A DNA stretch of 31,685 nt from Arsenophonus sp046530785 (GTDB lineage: Bacteria; Pseudomonadota; Gammaproteobacteria; Enterobacterales; Enterobacteriaceae). Positions 26,170 through 31,685 of this stretch are shown here, one piece after another (positions within the stretch are counted from its first letter, which is position 1; every line of letters starts with the position of its first letter). The notes beneath the pieces were generated by a model. It had not been told where the DNA came from. It saw only the letters and a program-made list of their open reading frames with translations, and did not search any database. The stretch covers positions 1 to 31,685 of the forward strand of contig JBHEQT010000027.1 in the NCBI GenBank assembly GCA_046530785.1, written 5' to 3'. Both the position numbers and the translations under genes were made by a program.

Positions 26170-27051
26170 CTATTCTTCTATAAGATTTGGAATAGATCCT
26201 TCATCAGGAATTTTTACCTGAACTTGAATGATTTTTCGACTATCAGCCATAGTAATTTTAAAAATATAACCATCAATTGTTATGATTTCTCCTCTAAAAG
26301 GTAAATGTCCAAATCTTTGCATCACCAAACCAGCAATAGTATCAGCTTCTTCATTGTTAAAGTGTGTGCCAAATACTTTGTTAAAAGTATCAATTTGTAT
26401 TACCGCACGAATACAGTAAGAATATTTGCTTAGTTGACGAATATTAACATCTTCTTCATCGTCATATTCGTCTTCAATCTCACCAACAATTAATTCAAGA
26501 ATATCTTCAATCGTAACTAAACCAGAAACGCCACCAAATTCATCGATGACAATTGCCATATGATAACGTTGTGAACGGAATTCTTTTAATAACAAGTCAA
26601 CTCGTTTACTTTCAGGCACAACAATAGCTAGACGTAATATTTTATCAATATTAAAAGGTTCAGTATTAGTACGCATAAATGGAAGTAAATCTTTAGCCAT
26701 CAATAAACCTTCAATATGATCTTTATCTTCACTAATTACTGGAAAACGAGAATGTGCTGAGTCGATGATTACATCAAGACATTCATCTAACGATTGGTTT
26801 CTTTTTAATGTTACTATCTGAGATCTTGGGATCATAATATCCCGAACACGCTCATCGCAAATATTCATTACCCCTTCAAGCATTTCTCTGGTATCAGGAT
26901 CAATAACATCTTTTTGCTCTGAATCACGAATTAATTCAACTAAATCATCACGATTTCTTGGTTCACTGTGGAACAATTGATTTAGACGCCCGAAAAAACT
27001 CTTTTTCGAATGAAAATTATCATTATTTTTAGGATAGTCGTCGGTACTCAT
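26170..27051 (-). CDS. corC: CorC/YbeX, CBS-domain protein
   Basis: Cytosolic protein with two CBS domains (about residues 70-190, starting at I-M-I-P-R-S-Q-I and V-V-P-E-S-K-R-V) and a C-terminal CorC_HlyC domain (about 205-285). Originally linked to Mg2+/Co2+ efflux, and in E. coli (YbeX) also tied to ribosome metabolism. The acidic stretch D-E-Y-D-D-E-E-D links the two parts. Length is 293 against 292 residues. It sits 79 bases after ybeY and 6 before lnt. The N-terminus M-S-T-D-D is short and polar without membrane segments, as in YbeX. It remains intact although ybeZ upstream is dead. Confidence 0.94.
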   Translation of the reverse strand: MSTDDYPKNNDNFHSKKSFFGRLNQLFHSEPRNRDDLVELIRDSEQKDVIDPDTREMLEGVMNICDERVRDIMIPRSQIVTLKRNQSLDECLDVIIDSAHSRFPVISEDKDHIEGLLMAKDLLPFMRTNTEPFNIDKILRLAIVVPESKRVDLLLKEFRSQRYHMAIVIDEFGGVSGLVTIEDILELIVGEIEDEYDDEEDVNIRQLSKYSYCIRAVIQIDTFNKVFGTHFNNEEADTIAGLVMQRFGHLPFRGEIITIDGYIFKITMADSRKIIQVQVKIPDEGSIPNLIEE

Positions 27052-27130
27052 GGAATTTTATTGATATTTTCTCTCGGAAATTTATCGTATAATATATTCA
27101 TTAGAATAAAGTAAGTATTATAATTATTCT

Positions 27131-27592
27131 TTATTTATTACGATAAGGATCAAAATAACCTAATTTTTCTATAATTTCAGTTTCTATCGTTTCCATTTTT
27201 TCCGCTTCATAGTTATTCTGATGATCATAACCAAGCAGATGAAGACAACCATGTATTACTATATGCGCCCAATGAGCATTTAAGTTTTTATGTTGTTCAA
27301 CAGATTCTTTTTCAATTACTTGACGACAAATAACTAAATCACCGAGTAAGGGTAACGTAATATTCTCTATCGCTTCAAATGGAAAGGATAGCACATTCGT
27401 TGGTTTATTTTTTCCTCGATATTTTAAATTTAAATCTTGACTTTCTAGTGTATCAACAATACGAATTGTGATTTCATTTTTAGATTGAAAGTATGGAAGG
27501 AAAATCTCAAGCCAATTTTGGAATATTATTTTAGTGGGTAATCCATTATGATTTCTACATGCTAATTGAAGATCAAGAATAACTGATTGCAA
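27131..27592 (-). CDS. ybeY: YbeY endoribonuclease, rRNA maturation factor
   Basis: Metal-dependent endoribonuclease needed for 16S rRNA 3' maturation and 70S quality control. The zinc motif H114-x3-H118-x5-H124 (in H-G-C-L-H-L-L-G-Y-D-H) is at the E. coli numbers; the conserved R59 segment (Y-R-G-K-N-K-P-T-N-V-L-S-F-P) is present. Length is 153 against 155 residues. In E. coli it is co-transcribed after ybeZ, whose product interacts with it. Here ybeZ is a remnant, so YbeY must act without that partner and may be transcribed from a new or internal promoter. Confidence 0.96.
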   Translation of the reverse strand: MQSVILDLQLACRNHNGLPTKIIFQNWLEIFLPYFQSKNEITIRIVDTLESQDLNLKYRGKNKPTNVLSFPFEAIENITLPLLGDLVICRQVIEKESVEQHKNLNAHWAHIVIHGCLHLLGYDHQNNYEAEKMETIETEIIEKLGYFDPYRNK

Positions 27593-27599
27593 TAAAATA

Positions 27600-28700
27600 T
27601 CTCCTTTATATAAATAAAATGGTGCTTAATGTTTCCTTATTTACAGAAGCAACTTATTTCTATTTTGTTCTTTTTTCAGTTTTAGAATTAATAAGTACTT
27701 TCTATATTCAGAATGAATACTACATTTTCAGTATGAAAAACTAAAATAAATTTTTATCTTAAAAAGAACTTCAATTATAATAGTATAAAATTGATCTATA
27801 GAGAATAGCTAAATTAACTTTGAATTACATCTCCTAATTATTAGAGTTTATAATTAACTCAAATGTATCTTTAGAATGTTGTCTTCTATTCCAATTAATA
27901 AATATTGTCTTCATTAAGAATGATGAAATCATTCACTATGCGAGCTTTATATATAGAGGATAATATCGTGTTGATTCTATTTCAATCAAATTTCGAAATA
28001 ATCAATTTTCTACTTTTCAAAACTTTAATATTTTAAATAAAATATCATAAAGATAATATTAAGTTTTATAATTAATTTTCTGCTTAAGAATGAGGAGTAG
28101 AAATTTATTTTCTTCACTAGTATCGACTAAAATATTTTAGTAAAGAAGAATATAACCTTATTTTTTATTTTTCTTAAGTGAATAAAACTTAACTTTCAAA
28201 TATTCTTATAAATAAATATATTTGAGAAATATATACTTGATTTAAATTGTTTTTTTTATTAGAATTTATAAAATCTTGTTTAGTTTTAATCCTTATTAAT
28301 TTACTGTAAGTTAATAATATTTTCAAGTAATTATTCAAAAAATTATTTTTTTACAAATGTTGTATCTTATCTTTTGAATAATATCAAAGATAAATACCTT
28401 ATATTATGATTTGATCTATCAAAATATAAGTGTTATAAATATTCATGATATTGTTCTTTTTGATATATTAATTTATTTGAAAAGGTTATTTTGACGATTA
28501 ATCTTAATATCATTTCTATACCCCTTTAACCTACTTTGAATTATTACTGAACGTGGTTCATATAGACTAAAAATTATTATTTATCGGTTACATCTAAAAT
28601 ATTTAGATTTCCTAATCAATATATAGGAAATCTTTTTCATATTAAATCTTTTTATTTTAATATAAATAGCTTGTAATTTCGATATCAATATTATTTTTTA
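27600..28700 (-). pseudogene. ybeZ: Decayed ybeZ, PhoH-like ATPase
   Basis: The minus strand of the 1.15-kb gap between miaB and ybeY, the size of ybeZ, keeps collinear fragments. Near 28000-28022: F-E-K, one base off, V-E-K-L-I against G-F-E-K-V-E-K-L-I. Near 27910-27960: P-L-Y and, after a shift, A-R-I-V-N-D-F-I-I-L-N-E against P-L-A-Y, then G-R-T-L-N-D-A-F-I-I-L-D-E (the Walker B region). Near 27850-27895: L-E-*-K-T-T-F-*-R-Y-I-*-V-N-Y-K against I-E-Q-M-K-M-F-L-T-R-I-G-F-N-S-K, with most changes single bases. Three stops in that last run alone show it is dead. YbeZ is a P-loop NTPase and RNA helicase-like partner of YbeY. Confidence 0.93.
28605..28633 (+). repeat. Perfect inverted repeat, 10-bp arms, followed by T-run
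   Basis: Arms 28605-28614 (AGATTTCCTA) and 28624-28633 are exact reverse complements around a 9-base loop. On the plus strand a CTTTTT overlaps and follows, so it has the form of a weak intrinsic terminator, but no plus-strand gene ends here. It lies between the miaB end and the ybeZ remnant. Confidence 0.55.
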
Positions 28701-28746
28701 GTTATTTCAGAGAAATAATTATTTTTATTATTTTTTGTTCTTAACT

Positions 28747-30093
28747 CTATATCTCATCTTCATTTTTAACTATTTTACCTCGTAAAGAATTAGTATAAAC
28801 ATCGATAATTTTAACATTAACAAAATTCCCGATCATATTTTGTGTACCTTTGAAGTTTACCACACGATTATTTTCAGTACGACCAGAAAGTTCCATTATA
28901 TTTTTACGTGAAGGTTTTTCAACAAGAATACGTTGAAATGTACCCAACATTTTTTGGCTATAGTTCATTGCTTGTTGGTTAATTTGTTTCTGAAGTAGAT
29001 AAAGGCGTTGTTTTTTTTTATCCTCACTAAGGTCGTTAGGTAAATTTTCGGCTGGCGTACCAGGACGTGGTGAATAGATAAAACTAAAACTTGTATCAAA
29101 ATTAACATCAGCAATAAGCTGCATAGTTTTTTGAAAGTCATCTTCTGTTTCACCAGGAAAACCAACAATGAAATCTGAACTGATAAGGATGTCTGGTCTC
29201 ACTTTGCGTAATTTACAGATGATATTCTTATATTGAAGGATGGTATATGATCGTTTCATCATAGTCAAAATACGATCTGATCCACTTTGAACGGGTAAAT
29301 GTAAGAAGCTAACAAGTTCAGGGGTATCTTCATATACAGAAATAATATCATCAGTAAAGTTACTTGGATGACTGGTTGTAAAACGGATGCGATCAACGCC
29401 ATCAATATCTGCAACTAAACGCAATAATTTTGCAAATGAACAAATTTCATTATTAAAAATTAGTCCGCTATAAGCATTAACATTCTGACCTAACAAGTGA
29501 ATTTCATGTACTCCTTGAGAAGTTAATTCTGAAATTTCAAACAAAATTTCATCACATGGTCGACTTATTTCCTCACCACGAGTGTAAGGAACGATACAAA
29601 ATGAACAGTATTTATTACACCCTTCCATGATGGAAACATAAGCTGAAGGACTTTCTGCTCGTGGTTTCGGTAATTGATTAAATTTTTCATTTTCTGGAAA
29701 ACTTATATCAATAATTGGAGTGCTCCTACTTTTAACTTGATTAATCATTTCTGGTAAACGATGAAAAGTTTGTGGTCCGAAAATAATGTCAACACTAGGA
29801 GAACGTTTATGAATGAAATCCCCTTCCTGTGAAGCGACACAACCACCAACACCAATAATAACATTAGGATTAAGATCTTTTATCTTTTTCCATCTCCCTA
29901 ATTGATGAAATACTTTTTCTTGTGCTTTTTCACGAATTGAACAGGTATTCAGTAATAGAATATCGGCTTCTTCTGGAATTTTTGTTAATTGGTATCCATG
30001 AGTTCTGTGAAGCAGGTCAGTCATTTTAGATGAATCGTATTCATTCATCTGACATCCCCATGTTTTAATATATAATTTTTTATTTATCAACAT
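28747..30093 (-). CDS. miaB: tRNA-2-methylthio-N6-dimethylallyladenosine synthase
   Basis: Radical-SAM methylthiotransferase that modifies A37 of tRNAs reading UNN codons. The N-terminal UPF0004 cluster ligands C14, C51 and C85 and the radical-SAM ligands C159-x3-C163-x2-C166 are present, as is the C-terminal TRAM domain ending N-S-L-R-G-K-I-V. It is 448 residues against 474 in E. coli: about 26 residues beyond the TRAM domain are missing. After the TAG the sequence shows only a shifted R-V trace of the E. coli tail and then decays, so the tail looks truly lost. The core is complete and it should work. Divergent from ubiF, with 181 bases between them. Confidence 0.96.
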   Translation of the reverse strand: MLINKKLYIKTWGCQMNEYDSSKMTDLLHRTHGYQLTKIPEEADILLLNTCSIREKAQEKVFHQLGRWKKIKDLNPNVIIGVGGCVASQEGDFIHKRSPSVDIIFGPQTFHRLPEMINQVKSRSTPIIDISFPENEKFNQLPKPRAESPSAYVSIMEGCNKYCSFCIVPYTRGEEISRPCDEILFEISELTSQGVHEIHLLGQNVNAYSGLIFNNEICSFAKLLRLVADIDGVDRIRFTTSHPSNFTDDIISVYEDTPELVSFLHLPVQSGSDRILTMMKRSYTILQYKNIICKLRKVRPDILISSDFIVGFPGETEDDFQKTMQLIADVNFDTSFSFIYSPRPGTPAENLPNDLSEDKKKQRLYLLQKQINQQAMNYSQKMLGTFQRILVEKPSRKNIMELSGRTENNRVVNFKGTQNMIGNFVNVKIIDVYTNSLRGKIVKNEDEI

Positions 30094-30274
30094 TTTGTAT
30101 ACCCAAAGTTTTTAATAATAAATTTATTTTATAAAAAATATTTATGCATTCAATTTAAAATTGAAATATATTATGTTCTTTTAATGTACTGGTGAATAGT
30201 ATTTCATATAAATTTTCAGTAAAATGACTTAAGAAAATAATTCTACTATTAGATAAATAACTAGTTAATCTTAT

Positions 30275-31456
30275 ATGAATAGAATAGATGAAAATTATGA
30301 AATTGTAGTTATTGGTGCAGGTATGATAGGTTCAGCTATGGCAATTGGATTAGCTAAAAAAGGATGGAAGATTCTTTTGCTTGAACATACTAAACCGATA
30401 GGATTTGATCCATTAAGGATTCCTGATTTACGTGTTTCAATGATAAATTATACTTCTGTAGATTTACTTAAGAAACTTGGTGCATGGAATAGTGTTTTAA
30501 ATATGCGTACTGCTCCTTATCGAATCTTAGAAATTTGGGAAGAGGAAAAATCTAATGTGATATTTGAAGCAAATAGCCTTGGTTTACCTGAACTTGGTTA
30601 TATAGTTGAAAATAGTGTTTTACAATTGGCATTATGGAAACAATTTTCTCAATATCCCAATCTTACTTTTCTGTGTCCTACTAAATTGGTAAAAATGCAA
30701 TATCAGAACCAACAGTGGAAAATTATTTTAAATAATAATCAAAAATTTTTTGTAAGTTTAATTATTGGTGCTGATGGCGCTCGTTCGCAGGTTCGAATTT
30801 TAGGTGGAATTGGCGTTAATGGTTGGCAATATAGTCAATCGTGTCTCCTTATTACAGTTAAGCTGGAACAACTAAATCAGGATATTATTTGGCAACAATT
30901 TTTTCCTTCTGGTCCTAGAGCATTTTTGCCTTTATTTAATCATTGGGCTTGTTTAGTTTGGTATGATAAAGCTACTAAAATCAGAGAATTACATTCTATG
31001 TCTCTTGAACATCTTAAGAAAGAAATTATTCGAGTTTTTCCTCCTCGTCTTGGCCCATTGGAAGTTATTGTTAAGGATAGTTTTCCACTGTTCCGACATC
31101 ACGCTAATCGTTATGTTGAAGAAGGGATAGCATTAATTGGTGATGCTGCTCATAGTATTAATCCACTTGCCGGTCAAGGGGTTAATCTCGGTTACCGTGA
31201 TGTTGATAGTTTATTAAGGATATTAATTAATGCTAAAACTCATTTATTACCTTTTTATTCTAAAAAAACTTTACTTACTTACCAGTATGATAGAATCAAT
31301 GATAATAAATTGATGCAAACAAGTATGGATTTTATTTATATACTATTTACTTCCCAAGTATTGGGTATAAAATATGCTCGAAATTTAGGACTAAAATTAG
31401 TACAACGACTAAATATAGTTAAGAACAAGATTCTTAAATATGCTTTAGGTTTATAA
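30275..31456 (+). CDS. ubiF: 2-octaprenyl-3-methyl-6-methoxy-1,4-benzoquinol hydroxylase
   Basis: FAD monooxygenase for the C6 hydroxylation of the ubiquinone ring in aerobic ubiquinone synthesis. The FAD motifs are intact: the N-terminal G14-A-G16-M-I-G19 dinucleotide fold, G-A-D-G-A-R-S at 165-171, and G-D-A-A-H-S-I-N-P-L-A-G-Q-G at 289-302. Length is 393 against 391 in E. coli. UbiF, UbiH and UbiI are paralogues; the next-to-miaB divergent position points to UbiF. In E. coli a tRNA cluster follows; the remaining 229 bases here show no tRNA. Together with lipA and lipB it suggests respiratory, oxygen-using metabolism. Confidence 0.94.
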   Translation: MNRIDENYEIVVIGAGMIGSAMAIGLAKKGWKILLLEHTKPIGFDPLRIPDLRVSMINYTSVDLLKKLGAWNSVLNMRTAPYRILEIWEEEKSNVIFEANSLGLPELGYIVENSVLQLALWKQFSQYPNLTFLCPTKLVKMQYQNQQWKIILNNNQKFFVSLIIGADGARSQVRILGGIGVNGWQYSQSCLLITVKLEQLNQDIIWQQFFPSGPRAFLPLFNHWACLVWYDKATKIRELHSMSLEHLKKEIIRVFPPRLGPLEVIVKDSFPLFRHHANRYVEEGIALIGDAAHSINPLAGQGVNLGYRDVDSLLRILINAKTHLLPFYSKKTLLTYQYDRINDNKLMQTSMDFIYILFTSQVLGIKYARNLGLKLVQRLNIVKNKILKYALGL

Positions 31457-31685
31457 AATTAAAGTTGGTTATAGTATTTTTATTGCAACTTTCTGAAAAC
31501 TTTGATTATTGAGAAGATATAAATTCAAATTTAGAAATATATAATTACTGAATATAATGTATTTTTATTAATTTTTAATTAATATAATTATTATAATAAA
31601 AACGAAAAAATAAAAATTTTTAATAGATTTTTCTATACTACTTTTTCGATGTCGATATTCTTCTTTTTTGAAGAAATGGATAGTA

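Noticed and set aside
31457..31685. Possible tRNA cluster after ubiF, as in E. coli
   Set aside because: Both strands were scanned for T-loop and acceptor stems and none was found in the remaining 229 bases.

Overview
The window looks like part of the shrinking, very AT-rich chromosome of a gammaproteobacterial (Enterobacterales-type) insect endosymbiont. Every intact protein is close in length and motif to its E. coli counterpart, codons are driven to A/T, and the genes are separated by unusually long, still more AT-rich gaps. I cannot name the species. An Arsenophonus-like or Wigglesworthia-like symbiont would fit, but that is inference. I found no tRNA, rRNA, CRISPR array or insertion sequence.

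Layout. 0.9-2.2 kb: pssA (phosphatidylserine synthase). 4.8-8.6 kb: the class Ib ribonucleotide reductase operon nrdHIEF, with a candidate NrdR box upstream. 9.5 kb: cspE. 9.8-11.5 kb: lipA and lipB (lipoate attachment and synthesis). 14.5-17.5 kb: rodA and mrdA (cell-elongation peptidoglycan synthase). 18.6-23.4 kb: leuS-lptE-holA-nadD, tightly packed. 24.6-27.6 kb: ybeY-corC-lnt. 28.7-31.5 kb: miaB, with divergent ubiF. From cspE to ubiF the order matches the E. coli cspE-lipA-lipB-mrdB-mrdA-nadD-holA-lptE-leuS-lnt-ybeX-ybeY-miaB-ubiF region. The pssA and nrdHIEF blocks come from elsewhere on the E. coli map.

The long gaps are not featureless. Translating them by eye in all frames, with shifts allowed, shows heavily decayed genes at the places E. 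coli gene order predicts: patZ (yfiQ) upstream of pssA, pagP before cspE, ybeD, dacA and (less surely) rlpA between lipB and rodA, rlmH and rsfS between mrdA and nadD, ybeL divergent from leuS, and ybeZ between miaB and ybeY. A weak yfiM trace lies after pssA. The genome seems to have inactivated these genes without deleting them.

Two other observations stand out. nadD is interrupted at an A10 tract, yet its conserved C-terminal segment continues intact in another frame, which suggests rescue by slippage. The gaps also hold many perfect inverted repeats with arms of 10-15 bp, some of which seem to have formed inside dying genes.

As a set, the intact genes keep envelope phospholipid, lipoprotein and cell-wall elongation functions, dNTP supply, lipoate, NAD, ubiquinone and translation. 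Accessory envelope tailoring (pagP, dacA, rlpA), lysine acetylation (patZ) and ribosome-tuning factors (rlmH, rsfS, ybeZ) have been lost.
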